This document shows positions 43,163-52,906 of a DNA stretch of 64,000 nucleotides, one piece after another. The notes under the pieces are model-generated. The model saw only the letters and a list, made by a program, of their open reading frames with translations, ran no database searches and was not told the DNA's origin. This DNA is from Iamia sp038233075 (GTDB lineage: Bacteria; Actinomycetota; Acidimicrobiia; Acidimicrobiales; Iamiaceae). Within the stretch, counting starts at the first letter, position 1; each line of letters opens with the position of its first letter. The stretch spans positions 1 through 64,000 of the forward strand of contig JBBSMQ010000012.1 in assembly GCA_038233075.1 (NCBI GenBank), read 5' to 3'. The translations under genes and the position numbers were made by a program.

Positions 43163-43849
43163 TCAGGCCGCGATGTGGCCGTCCTCGATGGTCACCGTGC
43201 GGTCGGCGATGTGGGTGATGCGATCGTCGTGGGTGACCATGACCGCAGCCGTGCCCCGGGACTTCATCTCCTCGCGGATGAGCTCGACCACCTGCTCACC
43301 GAGCTTCGAGTCGAGCGACGAGGTGGGCTCGTCGAACAGGACCAGCGCAGGCTCGTTCATCAGCGCCCGACCGATCGCGACCCGTTGCTTCTGACCGCCC
43401 GACAGCTGGGCCGGTGTGTTCCCCGCCCGATCGGCCAGGCCCAGCTCCTCGAGCAGCTGGTCGGCGCGACGCCCGGCATCGCCCCGGCGCGCCTTGCGTC
43501 CGGCCAGCTCGTCGACGACGACCAGTTTCTCCCGGGCGGTCAGGAAGGGCACCAGGTTGACGCTCTGGAAGACGAAGCCCACACGGGTGCGGCGGACGTC
43601 GGTGAGCTGGCGGGCCGAGTACCGGGAGATGTCATCACCGGCCAGGACCACCGAGCCCTCGGTCGGGCTCAGCAGGCCTCCGGCGATGGAGCAGAGGGTC
43701 GTCTTGCCCGAACCCGAGGGTCCGACCAGGGCCACGATCTCATCGGATCCGACGGTGAGGTCGGCGTGGTCCAGGGCCACGACCTCGTCGTCGCCCACCT
43801 CGTAGGTCTTGCGCACGCCGTCCATCCGGAGCGCAGGGGTGTCGGTCAC
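43163..43849 (-). CDS. ABC transporter ATP-binding protein (MacB/LolD type)
   Basis: 228 aa. Walker A G-P-S-G-S-G-K-T-T, Q-loop F-V-F-Q-S-V-N-L, signature L-S-G-G-Q, Walker B A-L-V-L-F-D-E-P-T-S-S-L-D, His switch V-T-H-D. GTG start with GGAG 7 nt upstream. Third gene after two FtsX-like permeases, 40 bp downstream of them; together they form a type VII (MacB-like) mechanotransmission or export system. Confidence 0.92.
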   Translation of the reverse strand: MTDTPALRMDGVRKTYEVGDDEVVALDHADLTVGSDEIVALVGPSGSGKTTLCSIAGGLLSPTEGSVVLAGDDISRYSARQLTDVRRTRVGFVFQSVNLVPFLTAREKLVVVDELAGRKARRGDAGRRADQLLEELGLADRAGNTPAQLSGGQKQRVAIGRALMNEPALVLFDEPTSSLDSKLGEQVVELIREEMKSRGTAAVMVTHDDRITHIADRTVTIEDGHIAA

Positions 43850-43889
43850 GGTGATCTCCGGAGCGGGTGAGGGGGTCGAGGGCAGTCGG

Positions 43890-45002
43890 TCATCCGCCCG
43901 TCCCGATGGCAGAGGCCGGATCGACGCGCAGGACCCGCCGCAGCGAGAAGGCGCAGCCCGCCACCGCGGCCACCAGCAACAGGATCACGCTGCTGGTCAG
44001 GCGGCCCGTGGTGGCCTCGAAGGGGATGGCTCCGGGCGGGATGGCGGCATCGAGGGACACTGCAGCGCCGGCGCCGACGGCCGAGGCGAGGAGGGTGACG
44101 ACGACGGCCTGGGTGACCACGCCGACGAACAGTGTGGGTCCCGAGGCGCCGATGGCCTTCAGGATGCCGTAGAGGGCGGTGCGCTCGACGGTGATGAGGG
44201 CGAAGAACAGGGCCACCACCACGAGCGCGACGACCACCGTCACCCCGATGATCTGGTTGAACGTCGCCCGCTGCTCGCTGACGCCGGGCAGGGCCTCGAT
44301 GGCCCCGGCCACGGTGAGGGAGTCAGTGGCGCCCTCGGTGGCGGCGTCGATGGCGGCCGGGACCCCGGCCGCCCCCTCGGTCCGCACCACGAGGGCCTGG
44401 ACCACGTCGTCACCCACCGCCTCCCCCGGCCGGTTGGCCCGGGTCACCGCCCGCCAGGTGCCGAGCGAGCCCCAGAGGCTGCCCTGGCCGGAGTAGCGGG
44501 TGTCATCGACGAAGCCCGTGACTCGCACCGGCGTGCGGGCGGGGCCGAGCAGCAGGGTGGTGCCGGCGTCGACGCCTTCGGCCTGGAGGGCGGCGTCGGC
44601 GACGACGGTGCCCTGCGGGGGCGCCACGTCGGGGAGGCCCCGGGGAGCCAGCTCGTAGCCGAACAGCACGGTGGCGACCAGGTCCTTGCTCCCGGGGTCG
44701 CCGCCGGGTCGACCCCCCAGCTGCACGCTGCCCAGGCCCCCCACCGCGGCGACGCCCTCGACCCCCTCGACGTCGGCTCGCACGTCCCCGTCGATGCGGC
44801 TGCGGACCAGCGAGTCACGCGCCTCGGACGAGTAGACGACGAGATCAGCCTCCTGGGCCCGGTACGCACCTGTCGACGAGGCAAGGAGGCCATCGAGCAG
44901 CCCGCCGAGGAACATGAGCAGGAGGGCGATGAGGGTGAGGATCACCGTGGCCACCGCGAAGCGACCCGGGCGACGGCGCAGCTCCCGGAGGGCCAGCCTC
45001 AT
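43890..45002 (-). CDS. FtsX-like ABC permease 1
   Basis: 370 aa. N-terminal helix after L-A-L-R-E-L-R-R-R-P-G-R-F, a large extracytoplasmic domain (~45-245), then three C-terminal helices (V-T-V-V-V-A-L-V-V-V, A-I-G-A-S-G-P-T-L-F, and the last ending L-R-R-V-L-R-V-D-P-A-S-A-I). Standard MacB/FtsX topology. Its ATG overlaps the stop of the preceding permease (ATGA). Confidence 0.88.
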   Translation of the reverse strand: MRLALRELRRRPGRFAVATVILTLIALLLMFLGGLLDGLLASSTGAYRAQEADLVVYSSEARDSLVRSRIDGDVRADVEGVEGVAAVGGLGSVQLGGRPGGDPGSKDLVATVLFGYELAPRGLPDVAPPQGTVVADAALQAEGVDAGTTLLLGPARTPVRVTGFVDDTRYSGQGSLWGSLGTWRAVTRANRPGEAVGDDVVQALVVRTEGAAGVPAAIDAATEGATDSLTVAGAIEALPGVSEQRATFNQIIGVTVVVALVVVALFFALITVERTALYGILKAIGASGPTLFVGVVTQAVVVTLLASAVGAGAAVSLDAAIPPGAIPFEATTGRLTSSVILLLVAAVAGCAFSLRRVLRVDPASAIGTGG

Positions 45003-46123
45003 CCCCCTCCTCCCCCGGTGGTCGCCTCGACGGGGTCGATGCGCAGCACGCGGCGCACGGCCACCAGGGCGCTCCCCAGGCCCAGGGCCATGAGCAGCAC
45101 CGACCACACCAGCACTGCGGTCGGGTCGAAGCGCAGGGTCAGGAAGCCGAGGTCGACACGGGTGAGGGATGCGTAGAGGGCCACGCCCACGACCAGCCCC
45201 AGGCCCACGATCACCACCACCTGGAAGAGCAGCGAGCGGGCCAGCACGCTCCCTCGTGCGCCCATGGCCCGCAGGAGCGTGAGGGCCCCCGACTTCTGGA
45301 GGGTGACGATGAGGAAGAACAGGCCGGTCACCAGCGGGACGACCAGCCCGTAGAGGAGGAAGATCACCTGGAACGACTGGCGGACCTGGGCCACGCCCGG
45401 CGACTCGTCGGCTGCCTCAGAGCGGGTCAGGGCGTCAGCCTCCGGCGATGCCGCGCTGAGGCGCTCGGTGAGCTCGTCGACCTCGACGCCGGGCGCGGGC
45501 CGGACGGCGATGGCGTTGGGGAGGACCTCCGTGGCGTCAGGGTTGGAGGCCCGGACGGCTGCCTCGTAGGTGGCGAGGTCGGTGAACAGCGTCGGCGTGA
45601 CGTTGAGCTGCACGTCGGCGGCCAGCCCGACGACGGTGAGGGTGACCGGCTCGGCGCTAGGCCCCGCCGCCGGGACGGTGACCTCGTCACGCAGGTCGAA
45701 GTCGGCGTCGCTGCCGACGGCCTCGCCGGCCACCTCGGGCCGGGCTCCCGACGACAGGGCGGTCGGCGTCGCCAGACCGGCGACATCGGCGCCGACGATG
45801 GCGGCATCGGACAGGCTCCCGTCGGGCTCGCGCACGGTGAAGGTGCTCTGCCCGAGCCGGGCCGCTTCGCCCACCCCATCGGTGCGGCGGACGGCCTCCT
45901 CCAACGGAGGAGGGATGATGCTGCCCTGGAGGGCGCGCTGGCCGTCGACGCTGTACACGAGGACGGGGGCGCTCTGGTTGCGGATGCCCCCCACGAAGGC
46001 GGTCAGGAGCCCCTCCTGGAGGGCCTGCTGGGCCAGGATCAAGAAGACCAGCAGAGCAATGGCGAGGACCAGCAGACCGAAGCGCACCACGGCGCGACGC
46101 ATCTCCCGCACGGCGAGGAACAC
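44999..46123 (-). CDS. FtsX-like ABC permease 2
   Basis: 374 aa from a GTG at 46123. Same topology as its neighbour: one N-terminal helix (L-L-V-L-A-I-A-L-L-V-F-L-I), a ~210-residue outer domain, three C-terminal helices with L-L-R-A-M-G-A-R-G-S-V-L and a closing V-R-R-V-L-R-I-D-P-V-E-A. The two permeases probably form a heterodimer driven by the ATPase 43163-43849. First gene of the operon. Confidence 0.88.
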   Translation of the reverse strand: MFLAVREMRRAVVRFGLLVLAIALLVFLILAQQALQEGLLTAFVGGIRNQSAPVLVYSVDGQRALQGSIIPPPLEEAVRRTDGVGEAARLGQSTFTVREPDGSLSDAAIVGADVAGLATPTALSSGARPEVAGEAVGSDADFDLRDEVTVPAAGPSAEPVTLTVVGLAADVQLNVTPTLFTDLATYEAAVRASNPDATEVLPNAIAVRPAPGVEVDELTERLSAASPEADALTRSEAADESPGVAQVRQSFQVIFLLYGLVVPLVTGLFFLIVTLQKSGALTLLRAMGARGSVLARSLLFQVVVIVGLGLVVGVALYASLTRVDLGFLTLRFDPTAVLVWSVLLMALGLGSALVAVRRVLRIDPVEATTGGGGG

Positions 46124-46234
46124 GGGCCCATCCTGCCCCGCGGATCGAGTCGGCCCCCACACCCTGCGGGCGGGTTTGGGCCCACGGGGGCGCGGGGAGT
46201 GGCGTGGGATCACCAGCCAACCAGGAGATCGACC

Positions 46235-46396
46235 ATGAGCACCGACGCCGGGACCACCCTCACCTGCTCCGACAACGACTGCGGGTGTCGGATCAAGGTC
46301 CTCCAGCCCTGCCCTCACGGAGAGTCCTACACCTGCGCGTGCGGCCACGCCCTCACCCCCGAGGGCGAGTCCACGCCCCCCACCCCGGGGGCCTGA
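46235..46396 (+). CDS. MymT-like metallothionein
   Basis: 53 aa, AGGAG 7 nt before the ATG. The core T-L-T-C-S-x-x-x-C-G-C-R-I-K-V and Y-T-C-A-C-G aligns with the small actinobacterial copper metallothionein MymT (L-L-T-C-S-H-E-G-C-G-C-R-V). Six cysteines (11, 16, 18, 26, 34, 36) plus His28 and His38. Where MymT has a C-H-C triplet, this protein has C-P-H, so one thiolate seems replaced by histidine. Likely binds Cu(I) or Zn in the cytosol. The divergent start is the FtsX operon. Confidence 0.75.
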   Translation: MSTDAGTTLTCSDNDCGCRIKVLQPCPHGESYTCACGHALTPEGESTPPTPGA

Positions 46397-46489
46397 GCTG
46401 TGGGCCCGTTCGATGCCGTCCGATCCCAGGACCCGCTGCACCCGTGAGCAGGGTCCGCCAACCATCGCCGCACCTCAGGGAACCACCAG

Positions 46490-46884
46490 TTGCGCGCTCG
46501 GCGCGTCCTCGCCATCGGCCTGCTCTCGCTGGCACCCCTCGCCTGCGGCGACGACGGGGGCAGTGACGACGCCGCTTCGACGACGGCGCCACCCTCGGAG
46601 GACACGACCGCTCCCCCCGCGGACGACCCGACGACCACGTCGCCATCGGGGTCTGCGGTCGAACCCGGCGCCGGCTTGGTCGCGGTGGACACCGATGGTG
46701 ACGTCGACACCCGTCTTCCGCGGCATCGTCGGGATGCTCGAGTCCAACCCCGACATCACCGTGATCGCGTGGAACGATCCCGCCTTCGTGGCCCCGTCGG
46801 GCCGGCATCGAGGGCGAGCAGGAGAGCATCGACAAGATCACCGCCGCGTTGGAGATGCTCACCTCAGGAGCCGCATCGGGCTAG
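46490..46884 (+). pseudogene. Small lipoprotein gene with two frameshifts
   Basis: TTG at 46490 opens a signal peptide with lipobox (L-A-P-L-A-C-G-D-D) and a Thr/Pro/Asp linker. At ~46720 coherent sequence moves frame: F-R-G-I-V-G-M-L-E-S-N-P-D-I-T-V-I-A-W-N-D-P, then at ~46800 again: G-I-E-G-E-Q-E-S-I-D-K-I-T-A-A-L-E-M-L, ending at the TAG 46882-46884. The three pieces join without gaps, so read errors are possible. Family not recognised. Confidence 0.55.
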
Positions 46885-46964
46885 CCCCGCGCTCGCCCTC
46901 GCAGGGTGCGGCACCGCTCGTCTCGTCAACGGACCGCACCCCGGCCCCACCCCGGGCCGGGCGG

Positions 46965-46970
46965 TACCCT
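46965..46970 (+). promoter_or_regulatory. -10 box of a leaderless promoter (UspA gene)
   Basis: TACCCT, 7 nt, GTG at 46978. Confidence 0.5.
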
Positions 46971-46977
46971 GGTCGAG

Positions 46978-47427
46978 GTGAAGGTCATCATCGCCACCGA
47001 CGGATCCGAGGCCGCGGTCACCGCTGCTCACGATGCTGTGAGCCTGCTGCGGGCCGACGCCGAGGTGATCGTCGTCGCCGTGGTCCCTGACCGGGAGGAC
47101 CCGTTGGAGACGGCCGGGGGGATCGAGGGCCCGTTGCTGACCGACGAGCAGGCCGACGAGGACGCCGAGCGCGCTCTCGCCGCCGGGGAGCAGGTCGTGG
47201 CGCGCACCGCCCGGGCCACCCCCCGCCCCACCCACACCGAGGTGGTGCCCTCCCACGAGCGCACCGAGGAGGCGCTGGCCGCCCTGGTCGAGCGCGAGCA
47301 CGCCGACCTCCTCGTCATCGGGTCCGACCAACCCGGGTGGTTGCAACGCCTGCTGGGCTCCTCGACCGTCGACCGCATCGTCCACCACGCCCCCTGCCCC
47401 GTGCTCGTCGTCCCCCACCCCCACTGA
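46978..47427 (+). CDS. Universal stress protein (UspA family)
   Basis: 149 aa single Usp domain. V-I-I-A-T-D-G-S-E-A-A at the start, and the nucleotide loop D-L-L-V-I-G-S-D-Q-P-G-W-L-Q-R-L-L-G-S-S-T-V-D-R-I-V-H-H-A-P-C-P-V-L-V-V at the end. The G-S-S-T-V segment corresponds to the ATP-binding G-x(9)-G-S/T signature, so it probably binds ATP. Start decided by the TACCCT box. Confidence 0.9.
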   Translation: MKVIIATDGSEAAVTAAHDAVSLLRADAEVIVVAVVPDREDPLETAGGIEGPLLTDEQADEDAERALAAGEQVVARTARATPRPTHTEVVPSHERTEEALAALVEREHADLLVIGSDQPGWLQRLLGSSTVDRIVHHAPCPVLVVPHPH

Positions 47428-47483
47428 ACCCACCGGACCCCGAAGCCGCCGTCGACCGGGGGCCGGCGGCGATCCAGCCCCGA

Positions 47484-48188
47484 TCAGGTGCGGGTCCGGG
47501 CCACGTAAACGGTGTTGGCCGAGTCCTCGCCCGTGTAGGGGTTGGGGAAGGTGACGACGTGGGCCTCCGTCGCCGGGAACACCCTGTCGGCCACGGCGAG
47601 GAAGTCGTCGTCAGGCGGGTCGTCGGACCACAACCCGAAGACACCGCCCGGTGCCAGCACGGCCGACAGGCGCGCCAGCCCGTCGGGCTCGTAGAACGAG
47701 GCGTGGCTCGGGTGCAGGACGTGCCGGGGGGTGTGGTCGACGTCGACCAGCACAGCATCGCTCGGCGTTGAGCCACCGACGACGCCGTCGCCTGCGGCCA
47801 CCAGCGCGAAGAAGTCGCCCTCGACGAGGTGGCAGCGGGGGTCAGAGGTCAGACCGACAGAGAGGGGGAGCAGGTGAGCCCGATGCCAGCCGATCACCTC
47901 GCCCAGAGCCTCGACGACGGTCACCGAGCGCACCCGGGGGTCCTCCAGTACGGCGCCGGCGGTGTAGCCCAGCCCCAGGCCGCCCACCACGACGTCGAGC
48001 TCGGTGCCCGACGTCGCCGCCCGCCCGAGCCGGGCCAGCGCCACCTCGGCCACGGTGAACAGGCTGGACATCAGGAACTCGTCGTCGAGGCGGGCCTCGT
48101 GGACCTCGACCTCCAGCACCGGCTCCCACCGCCGGCGCAGGCTGATCTCCCCCATCGGCGTGCGCCGACGGTCGAGCTCCTCGAACAT
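47484..48188 (-). CDS. Spermidine synthase-like protein (class I SAM fold)
   Basis: 234 aa from the ATG at 48188. S-L-R-R-R-W-E-P and E-V-E-V-H-E-A-R-L-D-D-E-F-L-M-S-S-L-F near the start, nucleotide motif V-V-V-G-G-L-G-L-G-Y-T, acidic V-V-E-A-L after the second strand, D-A-V-L-V-D-V-D-H-T-P-R. This layout matches polyamine-synthase-like proteins of actinobacteria; whether it transfers aminopropyl or methyl groups is unknown. Confidence 0.75.
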   Translation of the reverse strand: MFEELDRRRTPMGEISLRRRWEPVLEVEVHEARLDDEFLMSSLFTVAEVALARLGRAATSGTELDVVVGGLGLGYTAGAVLEDPRVRSVTVVEALGEVIGWHRAHLLPLSVGLTSDPRCHLVEGDFFALVAAGDGVVGGSTPSDAVLVDVDHTPRHVLHPSHASFYEPDGLARLSAVLAPGGVFGLWSDDPPDDDFLAVADRVFPATEAHVVTFPNPYTGEDSANTVYVARTRT

Positions 48189-48288
48189 CGCCCCATCAGA
48201 GCACGTCGATCGCGACGGCTCGCTCAACCGGGGCCGCAAGCCGAACCGCTGACATCGACGATCCCACAGCGTCGAGCCTGGTGGTGCG

Positions 48289-50454
<2,166 letters not shown>

Positions 50455-50473
50455 GGGGCCGCCTCCGGTCGGA

Positions 50474-51691
50474 TCACGCCGCGAACCAGCTCGACTTGAG
50501 CGAGAGGATCACCCGCATCTGCTCGCCGGTGACGGTGATGTCGCCGTTGCTGAAGCGCGCCCGGACCCGCACGACGCGTCCCCCCAGGTCGCCGTGGCCG
50601 TCGCGCTCGTAGCGGTCGAAGCCGCTCCAGGTGCCGACGTCGCGACCCATGTACGAGTCGAACGAGGCCTCGATCTGGGCCGCGGTGCGGGTGGTCGACC
50701 AGGAGTGGTGCGGGTTGCCGGCGTAGTCGTCGCCGTCGTCGCGCACGGCCGGGAAGGTACCGCCTGCGGTCCAGCCGCCGGTGGAGGAGGAGAACTCGGT
50801 GGCGGCGATGCGTCCGTCCGGGAAGGCCCGCACCTGGTCGGCGGTGTCGCGCACGGCCCGATCGGTGCGGGGGTCCTCGTTCTTGACGATGGTGCTCGAC
50901 CCCGTGGCCCGAGTCCCGTAGCCGGCGTAGACCTGGCAGGTGGTGCTGTCGCACGTGGTGGCGAAGGGGCGCCAGGGGGTGTCGCCGGCCATGGCGTAGG
51001 AGCGGGCGGCCAGGGCCTGGGCCCGCACCGCGTTGAGGCCGAGGCCCCCGCCGGCATCGGCCCAGGACGCTGACACCTCGCGGGGGACGATGCCCCGCAC
51101 CATGTCCTCGGTGGCGACCTGGTTGACCGTCACCACCGTGCCCAGGGCCCGGACGAGGCGCAGCGACCCCCGGTAGTAGCGGGTCCGGCCGGCGGTGCAG
51201 TGCTGGAGCATGAGCGACGCGTCCTCGCCGGCGGGGACGGCCGAGCGGACCTCCACGTCGCCGGCCGGAGCATCGCCGACGAGGGTCCACGGGCCGCCGC
51301 ACCCGCTCCCCCGGTAGGTGCGGTAGTGGGTGGCCGAGAGGCGGATGAGCCGGACGGAGCCGACCTCGCCCCCGTAGCCGTCGACCCGTAGCCGACCCTG
51401 GGCCTGGGTGACGATCAGCTCCTGGCCCTTGGTGGCCGTGAGGTAGACCCGCTGCTCGGTGGGCGCCACCTCCTGGGTCGTCGTGCCGCCGTAGTAGTGG
51501 TTCAGGATCCGGGTCCCGCTCCACCCGTGGTCCACGGCCAGGCCCAGGGCGCCCCACTGACCCATGCCCCGTCCGTGGCCCCAGCCGTGGCCCCGGAAGG
51601 TGGCGGTGTCGGGCGTGCAGCCCACGAGGGAGAGCAGGGTCACCAGGGCGACGAGGGCCCCGGCGAGGCGAGCGGAGGTGGGACGGGCCAT
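50474..51691 (-). CDS. SpoIID/LytB-domain lipoprotein
   Basis: 405 aa from the ATG 51691. Lipobox L-V-G-C at ~25. N-terminal G-H-G-W-G-H-G-R-G-M-G-Q-W-G-A (typical of SpoIID/LytB proteins), then T-E-D-M-V-R-G-I-V-P-R-E-V-S-A-S-W, A-V-R-A-Q-A-L-A-A-R-S-Y-A, and T-E-F-S-S-S-T-G-G-W. SpoIID/LytB proteins are lytic transglycosylases or amidase enhancers acting on peptidoglycan; sporulation is not implied. The next gene downstream (20 bp) is the FG-GAP protein, so both may act in cell envelope assembly. Confidence 0.88.
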   Translation of the reverse strand: MARPTSARLAGALVALVTLLSLVGCTPDTATFRGHGWGHGRGMGQWGALGLAVDHGWSGTRILNHYYGGTTTQEVAPTEQRVYLTATKGQELIVTQAQGRLRVDGYGGEVGSVRLIRLSATHYRTYRGSGCGGPWTLVGDAPAGDVEVRSAVPAGEDASLMLQHCTAGRTRYYRGSLRLVRALGTVVTVNQVATEDMVRGIVPREVSASWADAGGGLGLNAVRAQALAARSYAMAGDTPWRPFATTCDSTTCQVYAGYGTRATGSSTIVKNEDPRTDRAVRDTADQVRAFPDGRIAATEFSSSTGGWTAGGTFPAVRDDGDDYAGNPHHSWSTTRTAAQIEASFDSYMGRDVGTWSGFDRYERDGHGDLGGRVVRVRARFSNGDITVTGEQMRVILSLKSSWFAA

Positions 51692-51754
51692 ATGCCCCCA
51701 TCGGTCACCCACGACGACGAGTTGAGGGCGGCTCCAGCGGAGCGGCGGCTCCCG

Positions 51755-51760
51755 TAGGGT
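51755..51760 (+). promoter_or_regulatory. -10 box of a leaderless promoter
   Basis: TAGGGT, 7 nt, GTG at 51768. Confidence 0.55.
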
Positions 51761-51767
51761 TCCGAGG

Positions 51768-52823
51768 GTGGATCTGGTGCTGACCGCGGTTGAGGCCCGT
51801 GTTCTCGGGAGCCTGCTCGAGAAGGAGCGGACGGTGCCCTCCACCTACCCGATGACCCTGAACGGGCTCACCTCCGCCTGCAACCAGACCACGAGCCGGG
51901 ACCCGGTCATGGAGCTCTCGGAGGCCGAGGTGGAGGCCGGCGTCGACCGGCTCAAGGCCGAGGACCTGGCCCGCAAGGTGCTGCCCACCCCCGGCAGCCG
52001 GGTGGTCAAGTACCGCCAGGTCGCCCAGGACGCCCTCACCGTCGACGACCCCCAACGGGCGCTGTTGACGGTGCTGCTGCTCCGGGGCCCGCAGACCCCG
52101 CAGGAGCTGAAGACCCGCACCGAGCGGATCCACCCCTTCGCCGACGCCGAGGAGGTGTCGGCCGTCCTCGACGACATGGCGGGGTGGGGTGAGCCTCTCG
52201 TGCGCCTGCTCCCCCGCAAATCGGGTCAGCGCGACGCCCGCTGGGCCCACCTGCTCGCGGGCGAGCCGTCGGAGACCACGGCCCCGGCCGGGGCCGCACC
52301 GGCCCCCCGGGCCGACCACGGCCAGGTGGCCCCGCCCGCACCAGCCCCCGACCCGAGCCTCCACGGGCCGCTGGCGGCGCTGGCGGGAACCTGGACGGGC
52401 TCGGGTGAGGGGCACTACCCCACCATCGAGGACTTCTCCTACCAGGAGCGGATCGAGGTCGTCCCCATCCCCGGCAAGGCGGTGCTGGCCTACCGGTCCA
52501 CCACGACCGCGGCCGACGACGGTCGCGGCCTCCACGGCGAGAGCGGGTTCCTCCGCCTCGCCGGCGACGGAGCCGTCGAGCTGGTGGTGGCGGCTGCGCC
52601 CGGCGTGGTCGAGGTGGGCTCAGGACTGGTCGAGGCCATGGCGACGGGCCTGGTGCTGGAGCTGACCTCGGACACCGTCGCCGCATCGGCCACGGCCAAG
52701 GAGGTCACCGCCACCGAGCGGACCTACCGCGTCGAGGGCGACGTGCTCACCTACGACCTGGCCATGGCGGCCGTGGGCCAGCCCCTGACCCACCACCTCC
52801 GCGCCACCCTCCACCGCACCTGA
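51768..52823 (+). CDS. Fusion of YceH (DUF480) and nitrobindin-like heme-binding domain
   Basis: 351 aa. Residues 1-165 are DUF480/YceH, two winged helices: L-T-A-V-E-A-R-V-L-G-S-L-L-E-K-E, Y-P-M-T-L-N-G-L-T-S-A-C-N-Q-T, L-R-G-P-Q-T-P-Q-E-L. After a Pro/Ala linker (~166-195) comes a nitrobindin/THAP4-type beta-barrel: G-T-W-T-G-S-G-E-G-H-Y-P-T-I-E-D-F-S-Y, L-H-G-E-S-G-F-L-R, and Q-P-L-T-H-H-L-R-A-T-L-H with the proximal His candidate. Nitrobindins bind ferric heme and react with NO or peroxynitrite; a YceH-heme fusion could be a redox-sensing DNA-binding protein (inference). Confidence 0.85.
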   Translation: MDLVLTAVEARVLGSLLEKERTVPSTYPMTLNGLTSACNQTTSRDPVMELSEAEVEAGVDRLKAEDLARKVLPTPGSRVVKYRQVAQDALTVDDPQRALLTVLLLRGPQTPQELKTRTERIHPFADAEEVSAVLDDMAGWGEPLVRLLPRKSGQRDARWAHLLAGEPSETTAPAGAAPAPRADHGQVAPPAPAPDPSLHGPLAALAGTWTGSGEGHYPTIEDFSYQERIEVVPIPGKAVLAYRSTTTAADDGRGLHGESGFLRLAGDGAVELVVAAAPGVVEVGSGLVEAMATGLVLELTSDTVAASATAKEVTATERTYRVEGDVLTYDLAMAAVGQPLTHHLRATLHRT

Positions 52824-52906
52824 CCGGCCCAGCCACCCCTCACCCGAAACGGCAGTCCTGAGAGACACCAGGCGACCGGCAGGGGTGCGGTTTCGCTGTC
52901 GGTGGG

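Noticed and set aside
52840..52905. Possible terminator between the YceH fusion and the ABC gene
   Set aside because: The similar segments CACCCCT and GAAAC recur in an order that cannot form a hairpin.
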